DNA of 8,595 bases from Undibacterium sp. (lineage in GTDB: Bacteria; Pseudomonadota; Gammaproteobacteria; Burkholderiales; Burkholderiaceae_D). The notes below the pieces were generated by a model. The model worked only from the letters and a program-made list of their open reading frames with translations. It was not told where the DNA came from and did no database searches. The stretch spans positions 1 through 8,595 of the forward strand of contig JAIELM010000026.1 of NCBI GenBank assembly GCA_019752975.1, written 5' to 3'. Position numbers and translations under genes: made by a program. This document shows, piece by piece, positions 1-5,808 of the stretch. The stretch's first letter is position 1. The number at the start of each line of letters is the position of its first letter.

Positions 1-1641
1 AGACAAACTGGCTTGACTAGATTGATCAATCTCCGGGCAATAGTGCATATAACCACTGTGGCTGGCCTTAGCCGCATACATCGCCACCTCGGCATGAATT
101 AATAAGATTGCCCCATCCTGCCCGTCTTTAGGATAGCCAGCTATGCCTATGCCAGCTCCCAAGTCTACTGTTTGATCATCGATAGAAATTGGTTTTTCAA
201 GCGCACTTAAAATACGATCCGCCAGTGCCTGTGCCTCCAACTTTGAGGTACAAGGCAAAACCAAAGCAAATTCATCACCACCTAGACGTGCTGGCGGATA
301 GCTTAATGGTCCCAACTCAGTGGAAAGTCTCAGTGCCACCTGAGTCAACAACTGATCACCAAACTGATGTCCCATGACGTCGTTCACCACTTTAAAACGA
401 TCTAAATCCATCATCAAAACATAACACTCTTTTTGGCATTCCATCGATAGTGCGATCGCTTTGGGTAAAAACGAGGCGAACTGTGTGCGATTCGGTAGCT
501 TGGTCAAACTATCCCAATAGGCGAGGCGTGAAACAGCTTCTTCACGTTGCTTAATATCTTCACGCATGTGCGAAAAACTGGCTGCCAGCTCACCTATTTC
601 ATCTTTACGTGCGGTGTCGATTTGCACCGCATAATCCCCTTGCCCAAGTCTCAGCGCGACCTGCGCCAAAGCACGCAAAGGACCAACAATATGCCGCGCA
701 AAGAAAATACTCAGCACGATACTGAGCAGCACACCCACCAACATTAGCATCAATAATTTCAACTTCAGTGGACGATACTTTTCCACCGCCTCAGTCACCG
801 AGCGATACAATACCGCGACCGTTTTTACGCCAGCATCATCGAATAAGACAAAACTCAAACTACTCACTTCATCTTGGCCCAAACGCGCTTCTTTGAATAC
901 CCTTTGATCCTTAGCAGAAAAATGCGGCGGCATATTCTGCGCATCCGCGGAACTACTCAACACTGGCATGGTGCTGACATTGAGGCGCCACTCTGGTGCG
1001 CTGTTTTGTGCGCTGTTTTGTGCGCTGTTTTGTGTAAAAATGCCAGCATCTAGCGTCGACAATTTTTTCATATCCTCAACCGTATTTTGATCAAGGACAA
1101 AAGCCATGACTACCCAGCCTATCGTGGTGGGTGCTTTGATCGGTACGATCACGAATTGATAGGTGTTGATGTCGAGGCTAGCGATTGCTGTCGCACTGCC
1201 TCGTTCTTGGACTTGCGCCACCAAACGATTGAGTATATTTTGCAAACCCGCACTAGAAGTTCCACCAGCTTGTGCAAGTATGCTTTGATCCAAGTCAATC
1301 AAAATAGTCATACGAGAACCTATGCGCTGACCATGATTATCTAGGACGGAAGCGATGGTTTCTTGGTCGCGGGTCGCAACAGCATCCTTGAAGGCATAAT
1401 CGGCGGCCAAGATACGCGCACCAGCGCTCAATTTTTGTGCGTTTTGCTCTAGAAGATTTCCAAAAACCCGCTCACCAATCTGTAATTCGCTATGAACTGC
1501 CACATGGGCATTAGCGTCAATCGCGCTGTTGATATACAAAAAAGCCGCGACCTCCAGTATTACTAAGAGCAGGATAAAAGCAAGGACTATGCGGGTTTCT
1601 AGGCGATAAAAAAACAGCTTAAAGCGAGGCAAATAATCCAT
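1..1641 (-). CDS. Membrane-bound diguanylate cyclase (sensor-HAMP-GGDEF, probably GGDEF-EAL), 3' end outside the window
   Basis: The frame is open for 547 codons from ATG at 1641 to the left edge, so the C-terminus is missing. Visible order: short cytoplasmic tail; membrane segment about 17-37; extracytoplasmic sensor region about 40-290, probably cache-like; second membrane segment about 293-314; HAMP about 315-367; GGDEF domain about 370-532. GGDEF is intact at 454-458 (RLGGDEFALVLP), with MDLDRFKVVND at 411-421 supplying metal-binding Asp. GGDEF domains make c-di-GMP from two GTP. The usual inhibitory I-site (RxxD, nine residues before GGDEF) is PLSY here, so product feedback is probably absent. 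The last residues (YCPEIDQSSQASLS) resemble the linker into an EAL phosphodiesterase domain; EAL itself is not seen. AGGA lies 7 nt before the ATG and overlaps the upstream gene's stop codon, only 9 bp away, so the two genes are probably co-transcribed and translationally coupled. A QNSA x3 repeat sits at 204-215. Confidence 0.93.
   Translation of the reverse strand, partial: MDYLPRFKLFFYRLETRIVLAFILLLVILEVAAFLYINSAIDANAHVAVHSELQIGERVFGNLLEQNAQKLSAGARILAADYAFKDAVATRDQETIASVLDNHGQRIGSRMTILIDLDQSILAQAGGTSSAGLQNILNRLVAQVQERGSATAIASLDINTYQFVIVPIKAPTTIGWVVMAFVLDQNTVEDMKKLSTLDAGIFTQNSAQNSAQNSAPEWRLNVSTMPVLSSSADAQNMPPHFSAKDQRVFKEARLGQDEVSSLSFVLFDDAGVKTVAVLYRSVTEAVEKYRPLKLKLLMLMLVGVLLSIVLSIFFARHIVGPLRALAQVALRLGQGDYAVQIDTARKDEIGELAASFSHMREDIKQREEAVSRLAYWDSLTKLPNRTQFASFLPKAIALSMECQKECYVLMMDLDRFKVVNDVMGHQFGDQLLTQVALRLSTELGPLSYPPARLGGDEFALVLPCTSKLEAQALADRILSALEKPISIDDQTVDLGAGIGIAGYPKDGQDGAILLIHAEVAMYAAKASHSGYMHYCPEIDQSSQASLS
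997..1032 (-). repeat. 12-bp in-frame tandem repeat, three copies
   Basis: The unit TGCGCTGTTTTG (plus strand) occurs three times without a mismatch at 997-1008, 1009-1020 and 1021-1032, with two further matching bases after it. On the coding strand it gives (QNSA)x3, residues 204-215, in the extracytoplasmic sensor region of the GGDEF protein. Since 12 is a multiple of three, copy-number change by slippage would lengthen or shorten this linker without breaking the frame. Confidence 0.95.
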
Positions 1642-1650
1642 GTTGACATC

Positions 1651-2307
1651 CTAGTAGTAGGGATTTTCTGACTTTGGTACACTCCATTCTTTTGCTTTGA
1701 ATGGTAAGGCGAGAGTTAACTCCATGGTGTTTTTTATGTCCACTTGCTGTGGCTTGGTCGCCAACTCATTTGGCAACTGGAAGTGCCAAGTTTTCACTGT
1801 ATATTCTCCTTCAGTGATGTCTTTGAATACGAATTTACCTTGCGCGTCGGTCTTACCAAATAGCGGTGTATCGACAATGAGGATATAGGCCAACATGGAA
1901 TCATGAATGTTACAACCCAATGCCACCGTACCGGCCTTGTCAAAAATAATGGGATTGCTAGGCGTACCTGCATACAGTTTGAGTTCAAAACGCTTCACTG
2001 GTGAAAACGAATAAACTTGGTGTTGAACCTCATCCCGATTAGGAAAAGAAATACTACTACCCACTTGGGCGACGCTAACGAGGGGGAGAAATTTTTTATC
2101 TTTTTGTGCGATCTCAAGGCTAGCAGGGTGACGCTTACTGATCGCCGCTTTACCTTCGAGATACACCACAGCATCAGCGACTAGCTTACCGTCTTTGTCT
2201 TTCACGGTCACCGTCAGTGTGGCAGCCATGCCAATTTGAAAAAAAGTCGGGATGAGGACGCATAGGTGGAAAAAAACCATGACGACCGCTCGCAAAGATG
2301 TGTGCAT
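1651..2307 (-). CDS. Exported cupredoxin-like (plastocyanin/methylamine-utilization-type) protein
   Basis: A 218-aa protein with a hydrophobic signal peptide, cleavage likely near AA|T at 28-30. Residues 30-55 form a beta-rich region (TVTVKDKDGKLVADAVVYLEG). The cupredoxin-like core shows all four type-1 copper ligand positions: His96 in QHQVYSFS, then Cys132, His135 and Met138 in GCNIHDSM. Residues about 145-200 (TDAQGKFVFKDITEGEYTVKTW) resemble a carboxypeptidase-regulatory-like beta sandwich. Proteins of this kind are often annotated 'plastocyanin' or 'methylamine utilization protein'; nothing here shows a role in methylamine metabolism. It is expected to be periplasmic, binding copper or carrying electrons, but copper binding is inferred from the ligands. 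The start is supported by AGGAG at 2316-2320, 8 nt before the ATG. It is the first gene of an operon with the GGDEF protein, suggesting it feeds a copper or redox cue to that sensor. Confidence 0.85.
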   Translation of the reverse strand: MHTSLRAVVMVFFHLCVLIPTFFQIGMAATLTVTVKDKDGKLVADAVVYLEGKAAISKRHPASLEIAQKDKKFLPLVSVAQVGSSISFPNRDEVQHQVYSFSPVKRFELKLYAGTPSNPIIFDKAGTVALGCNIHDSMLAYILIVDTPLFGKTDAQGKFVFKDITEGEYTVKTWHFQLPNELATKPQQVDIKNTMELTLALPFKAKEWSVPKSENPYY

Positions 2308-2349
2308 TTTTCTTGCTCCTCAATGTCGACGACTACCGCAAAATATTTC

Positions 2350-2386
2350 TAGGGAAGCGCTTATCGAATAAATTCGCGCTTCCCTA
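2350..2386. other. 11-bp perfect inverted repeat between two operons (operator or terminator candidate)
   Basis: TAGGGAAGCGC at 2350-2360 is the exact reverse complement of GCGCTTCCCTA at 2376-2386, with a 15-nt loop that contains a small TTAT-CGA-ATAA stem. It lies 43-79 nt upstream of the cupredoxin start and about 185 nt beyond the response-regulator stop. Neither side has a good T-run, so an operator or 5'-UTR structure for the cupredoxin/GGDEF operon is as likely as a terminator. Apart from this and the small hairpin at 2532-2544, I see nothing in 2308-2570. Confidence 0.5.
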
Positions 2387-2531
2387 ACACTAGTATCTAT
2401 CAATCCTATTGCTTTTGCTAGTCGCCAATCAAATTCACAGGAGCATATGAACGATTATTTGTTGCGTCATATCACAGTTGCTAAGTAAGAGCAGCAAAAA
2501 TCACCAAAACCACATCGTCAACACACAAATA

Positions 2532-2544
2532 GCGCCAAAGGCGC
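2532..2544 (-). terminator. Weak terminator-like hairpin after the response regulator
   Basis: A GCGCC-TTT-GGCGC hairpin (minus strand) lies 27 nt past the stop codon and is followed by TATTTGTGTG. The five-bp GC stem and loop are good, but the T-tract is broken, so intrinsic termination would be weak. Confidence 0.3.
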
Positions 2545-2570
2545 GCTTAATGGAAAATCCGAGTTAAATG

Positions 2571-3392
2571 CTACATCCCCCCAAATAAGTGTGCATATAG
2601 TCGACTCACTTTGAGTTTATCGGCGTGTTGTCGAAGACTCAGCACCAGACTTCCCGACTCCGTACGCAAGGCGCTCTCAATCGCCTCATTGCAAACCAAA
2701 GTGCCACGATGTATCTTCCAAAAACGTTGAGGATCAAGCTGGGTTTGCAGCTCTTTCAATGTGGTTCGAAGCAGATATTCTTTCTCTTGCGTCACAGCGC
2801 GAACATACTTATCCGCCGCTTCGAAATACAATATCGAATCCACCTTCACCATAACAATTAATTGACCTACGCTGACTTGTAAAACACGAAGATAAGGCGC
2901 AGTCACCGTATTCAATTGTGTCCCTTGTATCCCTTGGGTCATGTCCAATAACTTACGCATTTGCTGAACCACATCACCGGATTCTTGTGGTGCAATGGGA
3001 TCGCGTGAACACAGTTGCGCTTGCAAACGGGTACAGCTTTGCATCAGGCGTTCAGTTTGGACTGGCTTTAAAATATAATCCATGGCAGCACAAGAAAAAG
3101 CCTGCACTGCATACTGATCGTAGGCAGTGACGAAGACAATGATGGGCATCGCCTTACCATCCTCCGGCCACTCTTCAATCAAAGCCGTTGCCACCTCTAT
3201 GCCGCTCATCTCGGGCATACTAATATCTAAAAACAAGATATCCGCTTGCAAAACCAGGGCTTGTTGTAAAGCCGACTTCCCATCGAGTACATTGGCAACA
3301 ATCTTTAACTCAGGCCAAACGCGAGCCAACTCGGCTTCCAAATTGGCTGCGAGCAGAGGTTCGTCTTCAGCGATCAAAGCAGTAAAATTCAT
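2571..3392 (-). CDS. LytTR-family DNA-binding response regulator
   Basis: A 273-aa protein from ATG at 3392. The receiver domain (about 3-125) has the acidic pair D10/E11, phospho-acceptor D56 in FLDISMPEMSG, T89 in FVTAYDQYAVQAF and K109 in YILKP. After a linker, a LytTR DNA-binding domain spans about 167-270, with the family signatures ILYFEAADKYVRAV and FWKIHRGTLV. It should be phosphorylated by the kinase encoded just upstream and bind direct repeats in target promoters. A TTG start at 3413 would add seven residues and overlap the kinase stop, but GAAGG at 3400-3404 sits 7 nt before ATG 3392, and the receiver fold begins right at MNFTALIAEDE, so ATG is preferred. The gap to the kinase is 17 bp. 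Its targets cannot be read from the window; the adjacent hydroxylase gene is a reasonable guess. Confidence 0.93.
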   Translation of the reverse strand: MNFTALIAEDEPLLAANLEAELARVWPELKIVANVLDGKSALQQALVLQADILFLDISMPEMSGIEVATALIEEWPEDGKAMPIIVFVTAYDQYAVQAFSCAAMDYILKPVQTERLMQSCTRLQAQLCSRDPIAPQESGDVVQQMRKLLDMTQGIQGTQLNTVTAPYLRVLQVSVGQLIVMVKVDSILYFEAADKYVRAVTQEKEYLLRTTLKELQTQLDPQRFWKIHRGTLVCNEAIESALRTESGSLVLSLRQHADKLKVSRLYAHLFGGM

Positions 3393-3399
3393 CACAATA

Positions 3400-3404
3400 C
3401 CTTC
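3400..3404 (-). promoter_or_regulatory. Ribosome binding site deciding the response-regulator start
   Basis: GAAGG (minus strand) is placed 7 nt before ATG 3392. It lies inside the extra codons that a TTG start at 3413 would use, so it favours the ATG. Confidence 0.65.
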
Positions 3405-3409
3405 GAGAT

Positions 3410-4540
3410 TCAAGTTTTTGGGTTAATCGGGAAACGGATCATCGCCATCACGCCCTCCGATTCCGGCGTATTACTTAAAGTAAAGCTAGCCGCGTCGCCA
3501 TACAAAGTCTTCAATCTTGCTCGCACTTGTTCAAGACCAAAACCACGACTAGGACTAACTTGATTAAGATGTTGATTAAGATGTTGATTGGCACCCAATC
3601 CAACACCTGTATCTCGTACCGTCAGCACCAGTTCTGCGCCGTCGAGGGTAGCTGTGATGAGAATCATGCCGCCAGCTGCTTTCGCCTCTAGGCCATGCTT
3701 AATCGCATTTTCTACCAAGGGTTGTAGTAACAGCGCGGGGACAGTAAGACGTGCTAATTCAGGTGCCAACTCCATAGAACTCTGCAAGCGTGCGCCCATA
3801 CGTACTTTCATCAACTCCAGATAATCAGCAATGCGCGCAAATTCAGCAGTCAAGGTATGTGATCCAGTGCGTGAAGCTTCAAGCGTGGCGCGAAAAAATG
3901 AAATCAAGCGGTCCAACATTTGCTGTGCACGCGCTGGATCTAAACTGATTAGAACCCGTAAATTGGCCAGCGTATTAAAGAGCATATGCGGCTCCAACTG
4001 CGATTCCAAAAGTCTTAACTGACTCTCCGCAGCGCCCCGCAATAGCGCTTCGGTATTCGCCTGTAGCGCGGCCATTTTAACGCGGGTATACAAAACATAG
4101 GCACTACCCAAAGCGATCAGCAAAACCACCGTTAAGATCAATGCCAAGACTCGCCAACTCGAATACATATTTTTAGCATCAGGGGTAATTCCCATGACCA
4201 GATAACCCAAATAACGCCCAATAAAATACGCCACCACACAAGAAAAAATAATCCACGGCACCATCCACTTCCAACCAGGCCAAACAATCTTGGAAGTCAC
4301 TTCGTCATGGTGTGCGTTACCAAAAAAATGAGTCAATCCGTAACGCCCCAACTCAATCAAAGTCTGCAATAAGATGCCGGTACAAAATACATGAGCAAAG
4401 ACATGCGACAAGGGGTCGTGAAATATAAGACTAAAAAGGACTGCCGAGCCAAACATCAAAGGCAAACCAATACTCAATTCACGTAGTAGCCAACGCAATG
4501 CACGCTTGCTAAACGAACGTTCAGGTGTTATTTCAGACAT
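3410..4540 (-). CDS. LytS/YehU-type sensor histidine kinase (His_kinase PF06580 type)
   Basis: A 376-aa inner-membrane protein. Four hydrophobic segments lie at about 23-40, 47-64, 92-116 and 129-151, with no large periplasmic domain, so sensing is probably within or near the membrane. A short coiled region (about 153-180) leads to the phospho-acceptor box QLEPHMLFNTLANL with His185, the LytS-family form of the H-box. The ATPase domain shows the N-box PLVENAIKHG (N278), the G1 box DTGVGLG (D310) and the G2 box SRGFGLEQVRARL. An in-frame 12-bp duplication makes NQHLNQHLNQ at 318-327, between G1 and G2 in the ATP lid. The start has AGGAGG 10 nt upstream. The hydroxylase gene ends 24 bp before it and the LytTR regulator follows after 17 bp, so the three genes look like one transcript. 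The kinase autophosphorylates and passes phosphate to the LytTR partner; its signal is unknown. Confidence 0.93.
   Translation of the reverse strand: MSEITPERSFSKRALRWLLRELSIGLPLMFGSAVLFSLIFHDPLSHVFAHVFCTGILLQTLIELGRYGLTHFFGNAHHDEVTSKIVWPGWKWMVPWIIFSCVVAYFIGRYLGYLVMGITPDAKNMYSSWRVLALILTVVLLIALGSAYVLYTRVKMAALQANTEALLRGAAESQLRLLESQLEPHMLFNTLANLRVLISLDPARAQQMLDRLISFFRATLEASRTGSHTLTAEFARIADYLELMKVRMGARLQSSMELAPELARLTVPALLLQPLVENAIKHGLEAKAAGGMILITATLDGAELVLTVRDTGVGLGANQHLNQHLNQVSPSRGFGLEQVRARLKTLYGDAASFTLSNTPESEGVMAMIRFPINPKT
3560..3583 (-). repeat. 12-bp in-frame tandem duplication in the kinase ATP lid
   Basis: TTGATTAAGATG (plus strand) is present at 3560-3571 and again at 3572-3583 without mismatch, followed by a partial third copy (TTGATT, 3584-3589). 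It encodes the NQHL repeat in the loop between the G1 and G2 boxes of the kinase. Confidence 0.9.
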
Positions 4541-4550
4541 AGTTTGATTG

Positions 4551-4556
4551 CCTCCT
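4551..4556 (-). promoter_or_regulatory. Strong Shine-Dalgarno of the sensor kinase
   Basis: AGGAGG (minus strand), 10 nt before ATG 4540. It lies in the 24-bp gap after the hydroxylase gene and is the best ribosome binding site in the cluster. Confidence 0.75.
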
Positions 4557-4575
4557 ATTTTTGCTTATTTTTGCT
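4556..4575. repeat. 10-bp tandem duplication spanning the hydroxylase stop codon
   Basis: TATTTTTGCT occurs twice in direct succession at 4556-4565 and 4566-4575. One copy encodes the last residues of the hydroxylase (KQK); the other lies past the TAA stop (4565-4567) and abuts the kinase ribosome binding site. Confidence 0.8.
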
Positions 4576-5428
4576 TAATGATTATTTCACTGGATTGATC
4601 CGACTTCCACTCCGGTGGGCCAAACAAATGCGCCAAGAAGGTTTTCAATCGACGCGCTTTGAAGAGATCATTCAACAAAATAATCCATTGTGTGAACTCT
4701 ACCCGCAAAGGATTATAGCTAAGCATAGGATGAACCAAACCATAGCGACATGGCAAATCGACTCGCTCTTCGGCATAAGTTCCAAACAGGCGATCAAATA
4801 TAATCAAAACACCGCCATAATTTCGATCAATATATTCGCTATTACTGGCGTGATGCACCCTGTGGGAAGACGGTGTATTGAACACCCACTCTAAGCAACC
4901 TAACCGGGGTACCCAAGTCGCATGCAGCCAAAATTGATAAAGCAGATTCAAGGTCAATACATTAAATACCATGCGCGGTTCAAACCCTAGCCAAATCAAG
5001 GGAATGAAAAAAATCGACCCGCCCACCAATTTTCCAAAAGCGCCTATCCTAAACGCGGCCGAGAGATTTAACGAGTTCGGCGTGTGATGCACCGCATGAT
5101 TGCACCAAAACCAGCGCACTCTATGCGCGGCTCTATGCGACCAGTAATAACAGAATTCCTGCCCCAAAAATAGCAAAACAAAAGCAGACCACGCGTCCAG
5201 TTCCATTACCCCCAAACGATGTTGGAACACCCAACGCACCAAGGGAGAAGCAATCGACAAGGGCAGCAACACAACTATGCCCGTTCTTAACACTAAATCA
5301 AAAACCGATACCCCAAATTCACGCCAATCGTAAGTCTGTTTTCGTGACAGTATCATCGCTTCTATCAAGGCGAATAGCAGCACGGCAGGTGCGGCACCAA
5401 ACAAAAGAAATTTTTCTAGGGGGTTCAT
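4565..5428 (-). CDS. Sterol desaturase / fatty acid hydroxylase family membrane protein
   Basis: A 287-aa integral membrane protein with hydrophobic segments at about 6-26, 45-65, 80-96, 130-148 and 155-170. All histidine clusters of the di-iron superfamily are present: HRAAH (98-102), HAVHH (111-115), a single His169 in WLHATW, and HRVHH (189-193) followed by SNSEYIDRNYGGVLIIFDRLFGTY, the family's C-terminal signature. Members use two irons, O2 and electrons to hydroxylate or desaturate lipids such as sterols, fatty acids or carotenoids. Bacteria of this kind generally lack sterols, so a membrane fatty acid or similar lipid is the likelier substrate, but it cannot be read from the sequence. 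It is the first gene of the cluster with the kinase and regulator. No Shine-Dalgarno precedes ATG 5428; instead the stop of a tiny upstream ORF overlaps this start as ATGA. An in-frame TGA at 5465-5467 with no start codon after it leaves ATG as the first possible start. Confidence 0.92.
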   Translation of the reverse strand: MNPLEKFLLFGAAPAVLLFALIEAMILSRKQTYDWREFGVSVFDLVLRTGIVVLLPLSIASPLVRWVFQHRLGVMELDAWSAFVLLFLGQEFCYYWSHRAAHRVRWFWCNHAVHHTPNSLNLSAAFRIGAFGKLVGGSIFFIPLIWLGFEPRMVFNVLTLNLLYQFWLHATWVPRLGCLEWVFNTPSSHRVHHASNSEYIDRNYGGVLIIFDRLFGTYAEERVDLPCRYGLVHPMLSYNPLRVEFTQWIILLNDLFKARRLKTFLAHLFGPPEWKSDQSSEIIIKQK

Positions 5429-5472
5429 ACGGAGTAAGAATAGGGTTTGTAAAAAAACATATTCTCAAGCAT
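5425..5472 (-). CDS. Possible leader peptide overlapping the hydroxylase start
   Basis: From ATG at 5472 the minus strand reads MLENMFFYKPYSYSV and stops at TGA 5427-5425, overlapping the hydroxylase start (ATGA). Inner ATG 5460 would give 11 residues and a GTG at 5490 would give 21. Ribosome binding sites are weak for all three (GAG before 5460, GGA before 5490). The peptide is rich in Phe and Tyr and crosses a run of seven T. The overlap and the lack of a Shine-Dalgarno for the hydroxylase suggest translational coupling. An ORF this short can occur by chance, so confidence is low. Confidence 0.3.
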   Translation of the reverse strand: MLENMFFYKPYSYSV

Positions 5473-5533
5473 GGCGAAGAATATCGCCACGACTATCCGA
5501 CGAAATGAGCTGTGACTACGCGAAGTGTGGCGA
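5472..5533 (-). promoter_or_regulatory. Leader region with mutually exclusive hairpins upstream of the hydroxylase cluster
   Basis: TGGCGA (5472-5477) pairs with TCGCCA (5484-5489) around a 6-nt loop. The same bases, TCGCCAC at 5484-5490, can instead pair with GTGGCGA at 5527-5533. The two pairings exclude each other, as in attenuators or riboswitch-like leaders. On the minus strand this lies 44-105 nt before the hydroxylase start and is followed by a T7 run at 5451-5457. No known riboswitch class is recognised and no promoter was identified with confidence. Confidence 0.3.
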
Positions 5534-5535
5534 CG

Positions 5536-5572
5536 AGGGGCTGAAATTCAGCCCCTTTGCTTATTAATTTTT
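5536..5572 (+). terminator. Rho-independent terminator hairpin reading on the plus strand, with no gene in front
   Basis: AGGGGCTGA (5536-5544) pairs with TCAGCCCCT (5548-5556), nine bp with an AAT loop, followed on the plus strand by TTGCTTATTAATTTTT. The minus-strand side has no T-run after the stem. No plus-strand gene lies upstream within the window: everything from 1 to 5428 is minus-strand. It may end an unannotated plus-strand RNA from about 5430-5535, block antisense transcription, or be an incidental hairpin. Confidence 0.5.
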
Positions 5573-5584
5573 ACGTAATCGACA

Positions 5585-5593
5585 TATGAATTA
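5585..5593. repeat. Target site duplication, left copy
   Basis: TATGAATTA directly abuts the left inverted repeat of the MITE-like element. An identical 9-mer abuts the right end at 5695-5703, and the match stops at both sides. Confidence 0.75.
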
Positions 5594-5694
5594 GGACTTA
5601 CGCAAAACAGACGCTGGCGTTGTTGCGTTCGCCTTGTCGTACAAATGTACTGCCTGCGGCTTCGCGCCTAGCCAGCGCAATTTTGCGTAAGTCC
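5594..5694. mobile_element. 101-bp MITE-like element with perfect 14-bp terminal inverted repeats
   Basis: The left end GGACTTACGCAAAA (5594-5607) is the exact reverse complement of the right end TTTTGCGTAAGTCC (5681-5694); the pairing extends 2 bp into the flanks because the duplicated target ends in TA and starts with TA. A further inner pair, CGCTGGC (5612-5618) with GCCAGCG (5671-5677), and GTAC/GTAC near the centre (5639-5650) make most of the element foldable as one hairpin. It encodes no protein. The 9-bp TATGAATTA repeats at both borders are the expected trace of transposition. It sits in the non-coding gap between gcdH and the hydroxylase cluster, presumably mobilised by a transposase elsewhere in the genome. 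The parent family is not identified from the sequence alone. Confidence 0.82.
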
Positions 5695-5703
5695 TATGAA
5701 TTA
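5695..5703. repeat. Target site duplication, right copy
   Basis: TATGAATTA, identical to 5585-5593, immediately follows the right inverted repeat of the MITE-like element. Confidence 0.75.
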
Positions 5704-5808
5704 CAAGCTGAGCTAATGTATCTCCAACACTTCAAGTCAAATAAGCAATGACGCTAAGCTATTCAAGCTATGCAGCACCATAGGAACAAAAACTTTCGCG
5801 TCAGCCAA

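Noticed and set aside
997..1032. Short repeats as a CRISPR-like array
   Set aside because: The 12-bp units are directly adjacent with no spacers and are in frame within a coding region.
1087..1344. Plus-strand ORF of 85 codons
   Set aside because: It lies wholly antisense to the sensor region of the GGDEF protein, whose domains are clear; no ribosome binding site or recognisable domain.
3393..3413. TTG start at 3413 for the response regulator
   Set aside because: A GAAGG sequence inside this extension is well spaced for ATG 3392, and the receiver fold begins at that ATG.
3127..3426. Plus-strand ORF of 99 codons
   Set aside because: Antisense shadow of the receiver domain of the response regulator.
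4544..4894. Plus-strand ORF of 116 codons
   Set aside because: Antisense to the hydroxylase, whose histidine motifs are intact; the protein has no recognisable features.
5749..5803. Hairpin TGACGC/GCGTCA after gcdH as its terminator
   Set aside because: Only six base pairs with a 43-nt loop and no proper T-run; not convincing.
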